From: a bacterium
Lineage (GTDB): Bacteria; Sumerlaeota; Sumerlaeia; MVZB01
Assembly (NCBI GenBank): GCA_021372575.1
Contig: JAJFUE010000074.1
Location: 1-36,522 of the forward strand
Direction of reading: 5' to 3'
Length of the DNA stretch: 36,522 nt
Position numbers and translations under genes: made by a program. Below, in pieces: positions 1-8,054 of this stretch (its first letter is position 1; each line of letters starts with the position of its first letter). The notes under the pieces were generated by a model. The model was not told the DNA's origin, did not search any database, and saw nothing but the letters and a program-made list of their open reading frames with translations.

Positions 1-41
1 TCGCTCCACCCTGGGCTAACTTGTATCGCCCCTGCCGGGGC
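1..41. repeat. REP-like hairpin element, left edge cut
   Basis: The first bases contain CACCCTGGGCTAAC followed by a hairpin with arms GCCCC (28-32) and GGGGC (37-41). From memory, a CCCTGGGCTAA block followed by a CGCCCC...GGGGC hairpin is a dispersed intergenic repeat in several environmental phyla (Acidobacteria and Planctomycetes-like genomes). The window starts inside or next to it, so its full extent is unknown. No coding frame is supported in 1-186. Confidence 0.35.
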
Positions 42-119
42 TCGGGTCACGGCTGAATTCGCCGAGCAAGAAACAGCCGGACGGTATGCAATAGCTTGGT
101 TCTGGCTACGCCAGCTTAG

Positions 120-140
120 GATTACGAGCACGAGCACGAA
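120..140. repeat. Hexamer repeat GATTA(CGAGCA)n, short copy
   Basis: One CGATTA-like unit is followed by two CGAGCA units and CGA. This is the short form of the composite hexamer repeat also seen at 1046-1090, 3166-3198 and 14494-14527, always in the same order (CGATTA units first, CGAGCA units second). Confidence 0.7.
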
Positions 141-167
141 CCGACAGCTTATGACAAGCGCTCTGAC

Positions 168-184
168 ACTCAGGACTCAGGACT
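168..184. repeat. Heptamer repeat CAGGACT before folP
   Basis: Two and a half units of ACTCAGG/CAGGACT end two bases before the folP start codon at 187. No Shine-Dalgarno-like stretch exists between the repeat and the ATG. The same heptamer occurs at 5512-5540, 11986-12016, 27130-27154 and, in reverse complement, 34341-34374. Confidence 0.75.
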
Positions 185-186
185 AA

Positions 187-1026
187 ATGCGCTGGCAACT
201 TATTGACCGATCGTATGACCTTTCACGGCGCGTGCTGGTGATGGGGATCGTCAACGTGACGCCCGACTCGTTCAGCGACGGTGGCAAGTTTTTTGATATT
301 GAGCGCGCGGCGGACCATGCGCTCGAATTGATCGCGCAGGGCGCGGACATTCTGGATATCGGCGGCGAATCGACGCGGCCGGGATCGGACGCGGTTTCGG
401 TCGAGGAAGAACTGCGGCGCGTGGTGCCGGTCATCGAGCGGCTGGCAGGAAAGATCCAGGTCCCGATCTCGATCGACACGATGAAGGCCGAGGTGGCGCG
501 GCAGGCGGTGGCGGCCGGCGCGCAGATCATCAACGACGTCACCGCGTTGCGCGGCGATCCGAAAATGGCCGGGGTGGCAGGAGAAACCAAGGCCGCGGTC
601 GTGCTGATGCACATGATCGGCACGCCGAAGACGATGCAGCAGGAACCCCGCTATGGCGATGTGGTGACCGAAGTCGGGGAGTTTTTGCGCGAGAGGATGC
701 AGGCGGCCGAGGCGGCGGGGATCGAACGCGAGCGGATCGCGCTCGATCCGGGGATCGGGTTCGGCAAAACGCTCGAGCACAATGTGGAGCTTTTCCGGAG
801 AATGGGCGAGTTGGCGGCGCTCGGGCGGCCGCTGCTCATCGGGCCGTCGCGAAAGGCTTTTCTCGGAAAGCTTCTCGGCGGGGCGCCGCCGGAGGAGCGG
901 CTCGAGGGGACGATCGCGGCGGTCGTGGCGTCGATCTGCGCCGGGGCGCGGATCGTGCGGGTGCACGACGTCGGGCCGGTGGCGAAGGCGGTCAAGGTGG
1001 CGCAGGAGCTGGCGGAGGGGAGATAG
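187..1026 (+). CDS. folP: Dihydropteroate synthase
   Basis: This cytoplasmic enzyme of folate synthesis condenses 6-hydroxymethyl-7,8-dihydropterin diphosphate with p-aminobenzoate to form dihydropteroate. The 279-residue protein has the usual length and the family signatures in order: MGIVNVTPDSFSDGG (19-33) for pterin binding, DIGGESTRPG (57-66), SIDT with Asp97, NDVTALRGD, and GPSRKAFLG near residue 220, which contributes to the diphosphate and pterin site. The ATG at 187 gives a protein beginning at the natural N-terminal beta strand. It directly follows a CAGGACT repeat and has no recognisable ribosome binding site. No other folate gene is adjacent. The next gene, a polysaccharide exporter, starts about 170 bases later across a hexamer repeat. 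Confidence 0.96.
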   Translation: MRWQLIDRSYDLSRRVLVMGIVNVTPDSFSDGGKFFDIERAADHALELIAQGADILDIGGESTRPGSDAVSVEEELRRVVPVIERLAGKIQVPISIDTMKAEVARQAVAAGAQIINDVTALRGDPKMAGVAGETKAAVVLMHMIGTPKTMQQEPRYGDVVTEVGEFLRERMQAAEAAGIERERIALDPGIGFGKTLEHNVELFRRMGELAALGRPLLIGPSRKAFLGKLLGGAPPEERLEGTIAAVVASICAGARIVRVHDVGPVAKAVKVAQELAEGR

Positions 1027-1045
1027 GACCGATAGGAAACGGATT

Positions 1046-1090
1046 CGATTACGATTACGATTACGATTACGAGCACGAGCACGAGCGCGA
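1046..1090. repeat. Composite hexamer repeat (CGATTA)4(CGAGCA)2CGAGCG
   Basis: Four perfect CGATTA units (1046-1069) are followed by CGAGCA, CGAGCA and CGAGCG, then CGA. It is the longest copy in the window and lies between folP and the polysaccharide export gene. Decayed units (GAGCACGGGTACGAGCA) continue to about 1118. Confidence 0.9.
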
Positions 1091-1195
1091 AGATTGCCAT
1101 GAGCACGGGTACGAGCATGTATGAACGAACCTGCTTGTGTTTCGGCAAGTGAAATTATAACAATGTCTGGTATGAGCTTTCCGAGGTGGCTCGAG

Positions 1196-2167
1196 ATGAT
1201 GGCGAAATCGATCATGGGCCTTGCGTTGTGGGTTGCCGTGGCGGCGGTTGCAGTGGCCGCTCCGGTTACGCGCGCCGGCGCCACGACGCGCACCACCGAG
1301 GCCGAAGGCAAATACCGGATCGGCGTCGGCGACCAGTTGTGCGTGGCGTTCGTCGCCGACCCCACGCGCGCGCCGCGCACGATCGTCCCCGGCGACCAGC
1401 TCGCCTTGAGTTATCACTTCGGCGTCGCCGAACCGGGCAAGCCGTATCATGTACAACCCGGCGACAAGCTTTCCCTGTATTTCAAATACAGCCCGATCCT
1501 TCAAAGAACCTACCTCACGCCCAACGGCGACTCGTATCAGTCGGTCAGCGGGGACGCGATCGTGCAGCCCGACGGCACGCTCGTGCTGCGCGCGATCGAG
1601 AAGCCGCTGATGGTCGCCGACAAGACGACGACCGAGATCACCGCGCTCGTCGAGGATATTTATAAAAAGTCGGGCATTCTGGAGCACCCGGCGGTGAACA
1701 TTTCGGTCGCGCCGCAATACGAGCGCGAACGGACGCTGAAGAACATGTTCCAGTCGGCGCCGGGCGAGACGTCGCCGTTCATCCGGGTGAACGTCGCGCC
1801 GGACGGCGAGATTGGGCTGCCGCTGATCAGCGGCGTGACGACGGCCGGCAAGACCGCCGCCGGGCTTTCGAGGGAACTGACCGAGCGTTACCACAGGCTC
1901 GGCTACGGGCGCGTGACGATCTCGGCGTGGATCAACTCGGCGGTCGATCCGCGGCTCGAGGCGCTGCGCACGCTGGCCGGGGGCCCGGGGCCGCTCAAGT
2001 TGCGCGTCCTCGCCGGCGGCGAGATCAGCCTGCCGCTGCTGCACACCTGTGCCGCGGCCGGCAAGGGTCCCGCGCAGCTCGCGCGCGAACTGACCGAACG
2101 GTATCAGGCCGAAGGCTACGGCGGGGTTCGCGTGACGGTTTGGGTCGAGGAGGCAGCCAGGCCATGA
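1196..2167 (+). CDS. Polysaccharide export protein (Wza/Poly_export type)
   Basis: This is probably the outer-membrane or periplasmic export component of an exopolysaccharide pathway. I chose the ATG at 1196 because GAGGTGG lies 7 bases upstream and it opens directly onto a signal peptide (hydrophobic residues 6-22, ending VAVAAP). In-frame ATGs also exist at 1121, 1163 and 1172. The mature protein has a threefold motif of the form xGDQL near the start (VGDQLCVAF, PGDQLALSY, PGDKLSLYF). Three units then match the Poly_export/SLBB pattern of a beta hairpin (PDGxLxLxxI) and a helix with (S/A)RELTERY, the last two being near copies of each other. There is no lipobox cysteine, unlike Wza. The gene overlaps the next by ATGA, so translation is coupled. 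Its exact place in the export machine is inferred. Confidence 0.82.
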   Translation: MMAKSIMGLALWVAVAAVAVAAPVTRAGATTRTTEAEGKYRIGVGDQLCVAFVADPTRAPRTIVPGDQLALSYHFGVAEPGKPYHVQPGDKLSLYFKYSPILQRTYLTPNGDSYQSVSGDAIVQPDGTLVLRAIEKPLMVADKTTTEITALVEDIYKKSGILEHPAVNISVAPQYERERTLKNMFQSAPGETSPFIRVNVAPDGEIGLPLISGVTTAGKTAAGLSRELTERYHRLGYGRVTISAWINSAVDPRLEALRTLAGGPGPLKLRVLAGGEISLPLLHTCAAAGKGPAQLARELTERYQAEGYGGVRVTVWVEEAARP

Positions 2168-3162
2168 CGGAGCCCAACGCCAATCCGCGCGCCGCAAGCG
2201 GCGAATTGCAATCGACGGTCACGCTCGGCGAGTTCGTGCGCGCGTGGTCGCGCTACCGCGTGTGGTTCATCGCGGGGCTGGTCATCGTCGCGCTGGGGAC
2301 GCTGATCTGGACGAAATTCGGGATGACCACGTTTTACCGGACGCAGGCGTCGTTCTTCGTGACGAACCGCTTCACGCCCGAGTCGCGGGCCGGCATCGCC
2401 GAGACCGAAATTTACAAGGGCGGGGCGAACGAGCAGTTCCAGGCGTCGTTCCTGGCCACGCTGGCCGAGCAATACCTGGACTCGAGCGATTTCCTGCTCG
2501 AGGTCGCCGACCGGATGCAGATGGCCGGAACCGATTTATATAAGCTGCTCAACATCAAGGAGAAAGACGCGCGGCTGCGGCGGCTGATCCTGGCCGACAC
2601 GCTGCGCACGAACCTCGTGCAGGCGCGCAAAATCGAGACGTCCGGCGTGATCATCCTGACCGGGGAGCTGCCCGACCCCGAAGCCGCGGCCAAGTTCATC
2701 AACACGTGCCTCGACGTCTTGCAGGAGCGCTTCACGAACAACGAGTTCGGATACTTCGCCGATATTTTAAAGTTGTATCGGGAGAAGTATCAGGCCGAGC
2801 TCAAAAATCGCGAGGCAATGTCGGCGAAGCTGCGCGCGCTACGATTCGAGGATTACCCCGAGCTGAAAACCCAGCGCGACGCGACCGAGGACGTCCTGAC
2901 CGAGCAGGCGCACAACCTCGCGCGCATGAACGTGCGGATCGAAATGCTCACGATGGCGACGAGCCCCGAGGCGCTCGCGGCGTCGCGCTCGGTTACGATC
3001 GTCGATCACGCGTTGCCGCCGCTGCGCAAGAGCCGCCCCAAGACGATGCTGATGACCGGCGTCGCCGTGACGCTCTACACGTTCGTGTTCATGGTGGGGC
3101 TGATGCTGATCGGCCTGATCCAGGGCGCGTCGGCGGCGCGCGAGGCGCGATCGCGCGAGTAG
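2164..3162 (+). CDS. Wzz-like polysaccharide chain-length/co-polymerase protein
   Basis: This 332-residue inner-membrane protein has the two-helix layout of Wzz-type polysaccharide co-polymerases. The N-terminal transmembrane segment is at about 34-50 (WFIAGLVIVALGTLIW). A long periplasmic helical region rich in charged residues follows, then a C-terminal segment (MLMTGVAVTLYTFVFMVGLMLIGLI) preceded by the usual proline-rich turn (HALPPLRKSRPK). No C-terminal tyrosine kinase domain or Walker motif is present, so it is the stand-alone form. The ATG at 2164 overlaps the preceding stop codon in ATGA, which fixes the start. It likely controls length or export of the polymer made with the two glycosyltransferases downstream. 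A hexamer repeat separates it from the next gene. Confidence 0.82.
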   Translation: MTEPNANPRAASGELQSTVTLGEFVRAWSRYRVWFIAGLVIVALGTLIWTKFGMTTFYRTQASFFVTNRFTPESRAGIAETEIYKGGANEQFQASFLATLAEQYLDSSDFLLEVADRMQMAGTDLYKLLNIKEKDARLRRLILADTLRTNLVQARKIETSGVIILTGELPDPEAAAKFINTCLDVLQERFTNNEFGYFADILKLYREKYQAELKNREAMSAKLRALRFEDYPELKTQRDATEDVLTEQAHNLARMNVRIEMLTMATSPEALAASRSVTIVDHALPPLRKSRPKTMLMTGVAVTLYTFVFMVGLMLIGLIQGASAAREARSRE

Positions 3163-3165
3163 GTT

Positions 3166-3198
3166 CGATTACGATTACGATTACGAGCACGAGCACGA
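3166..3198. repeat. Composite hexamer repeat (CGATTA)3(CGAGCA)2
   Basis: Three CGATTA units and two CGAGCA units plus CGA fill almost the whole gap between the Wzz-like gene (stop at 3162) and the glycosyltransferase start (TTG 3200 or ATG 3212). It is nearly base-identical to the copy at 14494-14527. Confidence 0.9.
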
Positions 3199-3211
3199 AT
3201 TGAAAACCCGC

Positions 3212-4276
3212 ATGCCAAAACCGCAAATCACGACCCTGCCCGACGCGGATGAAAGCACGGCCGGGGCGCCAACGCCGACGCCGGTGATGCTGTCGGTCGT
3301 CATCCCGATGTTCAACGAGGAAGAAAACCTCGCGGGGACGGTCGATCGCGTGGCGGCGACGCTCAAGGAAGGGTTCCTTGACGGCGCGTGGGAAATCATC
3401 ATCGTCAACGACGGCAGCACCGACGAGACGGCCGAAGTGGCGCTGAGGCTCGCCAAGGACCCGGCCTACCCGTGGCTGCGCGTCAAGGGCTACGCCACGA
3501 ACCGCGGGCGCGGCATGGCGCTCAGGACGGGCTTCGCCGCCGCGCGCGGCCAGTGGATCGTCTCGATCGACGCCGACCTGAGCTACGAGCCGCGCTACAT
3601 CCTCGACCTGGTCGCGGTGCTGCGCCAGCAGGACGACATCGACATCGTGCTGGCCTCGGCCTACATGCCCGGCGGCGGCGCCGAGAACGTCCCGATGAAC
3701 CGGCTGTTCGTCAGCAAGTTCGGCAACCGCATCCTGGGCTGGTTCATGTCGGCCGGCGGCCATCGCATCCACACAATCACGTGCGTGTTCCGCGCGTACC
3801 GGCGCGAAGTGCTCGACAGCATGGAGCTGGAGTCCGACGGCAAGGACATCCATTTGGAGATCCTGTCCAAGGCGCTGATGCTCGGGTATCGCGTGACGGA
3901 AGTGCCGGCGATCCTGCGGCGACGCGCGAAGGGGCGGTCGAAATTCAAGTTCCGCACGACGGCGGCATCGCATTTGATTTTCGCGCTGTTCGAGCGGCCG
4001 ATCCTCATCTTCGGGATGATGGGGCTGGCGGGCATGTTCGGCGGGCTCTCGATTCTTGCCTACGCGACGGTGAAGTGGCTGCGCGGAGTTCCGTTCAACT
4101 GGAACCGGCCGATCATGACGATCATGATCCTGTTGCTGCTGGGCGGGCTTCAGATGCTCGCGTTCGGCATCATCGGGACGCAGTTCGTCAACCTGCGCAA
4201 GGAATCGATCAAGATCCAGGCGCGGCTGCGACAGCTTATGAGCCGCAACGACTCGAATGAGACGCGGCATCGATGA
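3212..4276 (+). CDS. GT2 family glycosyltransferase with C-terminal membrane anchor
   Basis: This is an inverting glycosyltransferase of the DPM1/undecaprenyl-phosphate glycosyltransferase type. The GT-A fold begins LSVVIPMFNEEENL (28-41). IVNDGSTDET (64-73) and the metal-binding SIDADLSYEPRYI (118-130, Asp120/Asp122) follow, then an RGRGMALRTG loop and the RRRAKGRSKFKF segment typical of polyprenyl-phosphate users. Two C-terminal transmembrane helices (GMMGLAGMFGGLSILAYA and IMTIMILLLLGGLQMLAFGII) anchor it in the inner membrane. It likely moves a sugar onto a lipid carrier for the polysaccharide operon. The start is uncertain between ATG 3212 and TTG 3200; the upstream repeat leaves no clear ribosome binding site. 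Its stop overlaps the next start (ATGA at 4273). Confidence 0.9.
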   Translation: MPKPQITTLPDADESTAGAPTPTPVMLSVVIPMFNEEENLAGTVDRVAATLKEGFLDGAWEIIIVNDGSTDETAEVALRLAKDPAYPWLRVKGYATNRGRGMALRTGFAAARGQWIVSIDADLSYEPRYILDLVAVLRQQDDIDIVLASAYMPGGGAENVPMNRLFVSKFGNRILGWFMSAGGHRIHTITCVFRAYRREVLDSMELESDGKDIHLEILSKALMLGYRVTEVPAILRRRAKGRSKFKFRTTAASHLIFALFERPILIFGMMGLAGMFGGLSILAYATVKWLRGVPFNWNRPIMTIMILLLLGGLQMLAFGIIGTQFVNLRKESIKIQARLRQLMSRNDSNETRHR

Positions 4277-5445
4277 GCCCGGCGCGCACCCCCCGGCTGC
4301 ATGTTTTAACCCTTGAAGACCTTGCGTTCGCCACGGGCCAACAGGCGCGGCTGATCAATCTGCTGCCGGAACTGGCGCGGCATTTCGAGCTTGTGCTGGT
4401 CGGGCGGCCGGGGCGGCTGCCGGCGGCGCTGGCCGAGGTGATCGTGCGGCGGGTCGAACTGCCGCTGCCGCCGGGGATCCGGCCGCTTCGTTATTTGCTC
4501 CATCCGATGGGGCCCGTGCGATGGCGGCGCATCATGCGCGCGCTGGCGAGCCTGCCGGTGGCCGGGGAGTCGCTCTACTGCGAGTCGCTCATCCTTGCGT
4601 CGCTTGCTGCGCCGTCGCGCCCGAAGCTGCTCGCGGCCGAGGTCAACGGCATCGCCAACGAAGAACTGCTGCACAAGCTCGGGCCGACGGGCGGGCTGGT
4701 GCAGGGCTGGCTCAAATCGCGCGAGCGCGACGGGCTCCTTGCGTGCAACCGCGTGATCGCCGTGAGCGACGGGATCGCGAATTACCTCGGCCAGCTCGCG
4801 CCGGAGGCCGCGCCGCGCATCGCGGTGATCGGCAACGGCATCGACCCGCACATCTTTCACACGGGCGTCGATGGGACGATCGTGCGGCGCGAACTGGAGC
4901 TGTGCCACGACCCGGTGGCGGTCATGCACTCGACGTTCAGGCCGTGGCACGGAATCGACCAGCTCCTCGACGCGTGGGCGATCGTGGTCGCCGAATGCCC
5001 GCGGGCCCGGCTGCTGCTGGTCGGCGACGGCCCGGGCCTCGAGGAAGCCCGCAACGAGGCGGTCAACCTCGACATCGCCGACAACGTCATCTTCCCCGGC
5101 GCGGTCCAGCTCGATGAAATCCCGGCGTGGCTCGCGGCCGCCGACGTCGGCGTTTATTTCCCCGAGCCGTGGTTCATCGGCCACCCGATCAAGCTCGTCG
5201 AATACATGGCGGTCGGCCTGCCGGTCGTCACGGTCAACGACAAGGCGCTCGCGGGCACGGTCAGCGAAGCCGGCGCCGGCATCCTGGCCGAGCCCCGGCC
5301 CGAACCGTTCGCCAGGGCGATCCTGGAACTTTTCAACGACCCGAAACGCCGCGCGGAGCTCGGACGCAAGGGCGCGGCCCACGTCGCCAGCCAGTTCTCG
5401 TGGGGCACGATCGCCCAAAAGATCGCCGCGTTCTTATTAGATTGA
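4273..5445 (+). CDS. GT4-like (GT-B fold) glycosyltransferase
   Basis: This 390-residue protein ends the polysaccharide operon and is translationally coupled to the GT2 gene by ATGA. The N-terminal half has the acceptor-binding Rossmann domain, including a FATGQQARLINLLPEL segment and NRVIAVSDGI before the domain hinge. The C-terminal half has IGNGIDPHIFH, LLLVGDGPGLEEA, FPGAV, and the nucleotide-sugar motif region HPIKLVEYMAVGLPVV, whose glutamate is characteristic of GT4-type retaining enzymes. No signal peptide or transmembrane helix is seen, so it is cytoplasmic or peripheral. The substrate cannot be read from sequence. Confidence 0.88.
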   Translation: MSPARTPRLHVLTLEDLAFATGQQARLINLLPELARHFELVLVGRPGRLPAALAEVIVRRVELPLPPGIRPLRYLLHPMGPVRWRRIMRALASLPVAGESLYCESLILASLAAPSRPKLLAAEVNGIANEELLHKLGPTGGLVQGWLKSRERDGLLACNRVIAVSDGIANYLGQLAPEAAPRIAVIGNGIDPHIFHTGVDGTIVRRELELCHDPVAVMHSTFRPWHGIDQLLDAWAIVVAECPRARLLLVGDGPGLEEARNEAVNLDIADNVIFPGAVQLDEIPAWLAAADVGVYFPEPWFIGHPIKLVEYMAVGLPVVTVNDKALAGTVSEAGAGILAEPRPEPFARAILELFNDPKRRAELGRKGAAHVASQFSWGTIAQKIAAFLLD

Positions 5446-5511
5446 ATTTCATTTTCCCCGGGACTTAGATATGGGGGATTGGATTTGTCATCTCCCATCG
5501 ACCGGGAGACC

Positions 5512-5540
5512 CAGGACTCGGCATACAGGACTCAGGACTC
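5512..5540. repeat. Heptamer repeat CAGGACT abutting the aroE start
   Basis: Three copies of CAGGACTC (one interrupted by GGCATA) end at 5540, and the aroE ATG is at 5541 with no spacer. This leaves no Shine-Dalgarno site. The rest of the 5446-5511 gap holds a weak hairpin (TCTCCC 5491-5496 with GGGAGA 5504-5509). Confidence 0.8.
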
Positions 5541-6401
5541 ATGGAAATTAATTCACGCACCCGGCTCCTCGGCGTGATGGGCTGGCCGATCGAGCACACG
5601 TTGTCGCCGCTCATCCAGAACGCCGCCATCAAGGCGCTCGGCCTGAACTGGGTCTATACGGCGCTGCCCGTCGAATCGGGGCGCGTCGCCGAGGCGATCG
5701 CCGGCGCGAGGGCGATGGGCTTCGTCGGCATGAACGTGACGTATCCGCACAAGGCCGCGGCGGTGGCGAGCATGGACGAGCTTTCGCCCGAGGCCGCCGC
5801 GATCGGCGCGATCAACACGATCCACTTCACCGACCGCGGCGCGATCGGCTACAACACCGACGTCAGCGGCTTCACGCGCACGCTTGCCGAGGACGCGCAT
5901 TTCGACGTCAAGGGCAAGACGGTGCTGCAGATCGGCGCCGGCGGCGCGGGCCACGCCATGGTCGCCGGCCAGGGCGCCGGCGGCGCCGGACGCGTCATCA
6001 TCTTCGACGTGCGTCTCGCGGCGGCGGCCGAGCTTGCCGAGCTCATGGGGAAGGCTTACCCCGACACGAAATTTGAAGCGCTCGGCGATGCGAAGGGAAT
6101 CCCCGAAGCAGCGGCGATCGCGGACCTCATCGCCAACGCCACGCCGGTCGGGATGAAACCGGGCGACCCGTCAGTGATCGACGAGGCCCTGATTGAATCG
6201 CGGCACGTGGTGTTCGACGCGGTGTATCGTCCATTCGAAACGCCGCTGCTCAAGGCCGCCACGCGCCGCGGCGCGCGCACGGTTTCAGGGCTGGGGATGC
6301 TCGGGCGGCAGGGGTGCAAGTCGCTGGCGATCTGGTCCGGCATGCAGCCGGACGAGGCGCTCATGCTCGGCAAGCTCAAGGAAGCGCTGGAAAACGGGTG
6401 A
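5541..6401 (+). CDS. aroE: Shikimate dehydrogenase (NADP+)
   Basis: The enzyme reduces 3-dehydroshikimate to shikimate in aromatic amino acid synthesis. Residues 1-110 form the substrate domain, with MGWPIEHTLSP (13-23; shikimate is bound by this Ser/Thr region), NVTYPHK (65-71; Lys71 catalytic), GAINT with Asn92 and GYNTDVSGF with Asp107. The NADP domain follows with IGAGGAGHA (131-139) and the later GMLGRQG turn containing a conserved glutamine. The 286-residue length is standard. The glycine-rich loop is followed by an extra Gly/Ala-rich stretch (AGQGAGGAG) longer than in most homologues. The ATG at 5541 is fixed by the family N-terminus. It touches a CAGGACT repeat and lacks a ribosome binding site. 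Confidence 0.96.
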   Translation: MEINSRTRLLGVMGWPIEHTLSPLIQNAAIKALGLNWVYTALPVESGRVAEAIAGARAMGFVGMNVTYPHKAAAVASMDELSPEAAAIGAINTIHFTDRGAIGYNTDVSGFTRTLAEDAHFDVKGKTVLQIGAGGAGHAMVAGQGAGGAGRVIIFDVRLAAAAELAELMGKAYPDTKFEALGDAKGIPEAAAIADLIANATPVGMKPGDPSVIDEALIESRHVVFDAVYRPFETPLLKAATRRGARTVSGLGMLGRQGCKSLAIWSGMQPDEALMLGKLKEALENG

Positions 6402-6414
6402 TCGCGGGAAGCGT

Positions 6415-6495
6415 GGGGCTTGTGGGTCTTCTGGGTCCTATGGGACTTATGAGACTCATGGAAATCATGGGATATGCGGGCGTTCTGGACGGGTG
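6415..6495. repeat. Nonamer tandem repeat, about GGGACTCAT, nine decayed units
   Basis: From 6415 the sequence falls into consecutive 9-base units: GGGGCTTGT, GGGTCTTCT, GGGTCCTAT, GGGACTTAT, GAGACTCAT, GGAAATCAT and three more decayed ones. The period and consensus match the nonamer arrays at 20941-20985 and 23724-23768, which lie in opposite orientation relative to each other. It occupies most of the 150-base gap after aroE. Confidence 0.75.
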
Positions 6496-6554
6496 ACGCT
6501 ATTGCGGGGCTGACATAGATTACTGCTCGTAAGTTCCACGACGGACCGCCGCCC

Positions 6555-6911
6555 ATGAACTTTGACCCCCAACGTCAGCCGCAAATACCAAAGCGCCTGT
6601 TCGTGGCGATGGCGATTTCCGCGCTCACGCTGCCGTTGCCGCTGGCCCTCAGCAAGGGCAATTTCTTTCACGACTTCACGATTTACGATCGAAACTGGTT
6701 TGCGTTCTTCCTGGCTTACATCATCGGCACGTCGGGATCCGTCTTGATCATCGGCAGCGCGCAAATCGACATCAACAAATGGCCCGACAGGTATCGGGGC
6801 AGGTCGCTCGTATATGTCGCCTATTTCACGGCGGCTTTTTGTTTCTTCTCGATGCACTTCCTGAAGCTGTTCTTCCGCGGGACTTTCAATGATCTCAGAT
6901 CGCTCTTATGA
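6555..6911 (+). CDS. Small hypothetical membrane protein
   Basis: I do not recognise this 118-residue protein. It has three likely transmembrane segments: about 14-32 (RLFVAMAISALTLPLPLAL), 47-67 (WFAFFLAYIIGTSGSVLIIGS) and 85-107 (LVYVAYFTAAFCFFSMHFLKLFF). A basic loop (WPDRYRGR) comes before the third. The clean hydrophobic pattern and aromatic residues at membrane borders make it look real rather than a chance frame. Base usage is slightly more AT-rich than aroE. There is no strong ribosome binding site. It stands alone between aroE and the convergent rdgB, so context suggests no function. Confidence 0.55.
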   Translation: MNFDPQRQPQIPKRLFVAMAISALTLPLPLALSKGNFFHDFTIYDRNWFAFFLAYIIGTSGSVLIIGSAQIDINKWPDRYRGRSLVYVAYFTAAFCFFSMHFLKLFFRGTFNDLRSLL

Positions 6912-6957
6912 GCGATGTGCGGATCAACATAGGACCCACGAAAACCCGCCGGCGACT

Positions 6958-7575
6958 TTATTTGATCAACTCGCTCACGAGCGGCGCGATGGCGCGCAGG
7001 GCGCGGCCGCGGTGGCTGATCGAGTTTTTCTGGTTCGAGGTCAACTGGGCGGTCGTGAAGCCGACGTAGGGCTGCTCGACAAGCTCGAAAATCGGGTCGT
7101 AGCCGAAGCCGTTGTCGCCGCGCGGCGAGAAGGTAATTTTGCCCTCGACCGTGCCGGTGCGCGTCTGCGTTTTGCCTTTTGGGTCCACCAGCGCCGCCAC
7201 GCACACGAACCGCGCGGTGCGTTGCTCGGCGGGGACGCGGGCCATTTCGTTCAGGACACGCTCGTTGCGGGCCTTGCTGTTGGGGCCGTAACGCGCCGAT
7301 TGCACGCCGGGGCGGCCGTCGAGGGCATCGACAACGAGGCCTGAATCGTCGGCGAGCGTGAGCAAGCCGGTGGCCTTGGCGTAGGCGCGCGCCTTGATGA
7401 TCGCGTTGGCCTCGAACGTCTCGCCGGTTTCCTCGGGCGGGACGACGTCCGGGAACGCGTCGGCGCCCTTGAGCTCGACAACATCGTCGCCCAGCGTCGC
7501 GATCAGGATGTCGCGCAGTTCCTCGATCTTGTGCCGGTTGTTGGTGGCGATTAATAGGATCATTTTCGGTTTCAT
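6958..7575 (-). CDS. rdgB: XTP/dITP diphosphatase (Ham1/RdgB family)
   Basis: This nucleotide-pool cleaning enzyme hydrolyses dITP, XTP and ITP to monophosphates and so keeps deaminated purines out of DNA. The 205-residue protein shows the family blocks: ATNNRHKIEEL (10-20), ETFEANAIIKARAYA, LADDSGLVVDAL with the metal-binding Asp pair, PGVQSARY, a GTVEGKI strand, and the specificity signature GDNGFGYDPIFEL, ending ISHRGRAL. The start at 7575 gives the usual N-terminal strand; an in-frame ATG at 7563 is possible. It is convergent with the small membrane gene. The AT-richer PIN module begins just upstream of its start. Confidence 0.95.
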   Translation of the reverse strand: MKPKMILLIATNNRHKIEELRDILIATLGDDVVELKGADAFPDVVPPEETGETFEANAIIKARAYAKATGLLTLADDSGLVVDALDGRPGVQSARYGPNSKARNERVLNEMARVPAEQRTARFVCVAALVDPKGKTQTRTGTVEGKITFSPRGDNGFGYDPIFELVEQPYVGFTTAQLTSNQKNSISHRGRALRAIAPLVSELIK

Positions 7576-7598
7576 CTGAGTTCGAGCATCCGACGAAA

Positions 7599-8054
7599 TT
7601 AACCAATGATACTTCCAGAATTTGCATCCAGCAAAACTCGAATCACAAACTTGCCATGCAAAGGATCGAAATCTCTATCGGTCGTTACAAGCGTAGCGTT
7701 CAGAACGTAAGCTACAGCAGCAATCCATAAATCGTTCTGCTTTTTCTGAATACCCCACCCTTTCTCGATGGCTTCACATAATATCTTGGCATAAGCGTCG
7801 ATGACAGGTGGTGAAGAAATATCAATAGCAACTAGATGGCCCAGGAATTCTTCCAACTTCCGAATCTTTTGCATACCCCAATGACGCCTGTAAGCCATGG
7901 CTCTAATTTCACCAAGGGTCACAATACAAACCATAGGGCTGAATTGAGAATTTCTAAGCTGGAATTTTTGCTCGATTGCGGAATACACTTTTGATTCACG
8001 GGCATAATGAAGAACGATATTGGTATCCAATAGAAAATCCCGCGATTTTTCCAT
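7599..8054 (-). CDS. PIN-domain ribonuclease, VapC-like toxin candidate
   Basis: The 151-residue protein has the PIN-domain acidic set: Asp10 in LLDTNIV, Glu49 in VTLGEIRAMA, Asp108 in NDLWIAAVA, and Asp126/Asp128 in TTDRDFD. PIN proteins of this size usually are Mg2+-dependent RNases that act as toxins in type II modules. Its ATG shares one base with the stop codon of the upstream gene (TGATG at 8052-8056), a strong sign of coupled expression. The two genes are clearly AT-richer than their neighbours, indicating recent acquisition. RNase activity and toxin role are inferred from the family; the partner is not a standard VapB. Confidence 0.85.
   Translation of the reverse strand: MEKSRDFLLDTNIVLHYARESKVYSAIEQKFQLRNSQFSPMVCIVTLGEIRAMAYRRHWGMQKIRKLEEFLGHLVAIDISSPPVIDAYAKILCEAIEKGWGIQKKQNDLWIAAVAYVLNATLVTTDRDFDPLHGKFVIRVLLDANSGSIIG

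Noticed and set aside
1121-1195. N-terminal extension of the polysaccharide exporter from ATG 1121
   Set aside because: It would place about 25 polar residues ahead of a good signal peptide and has no ribosome binding site, whereas ATG 1196 has both.
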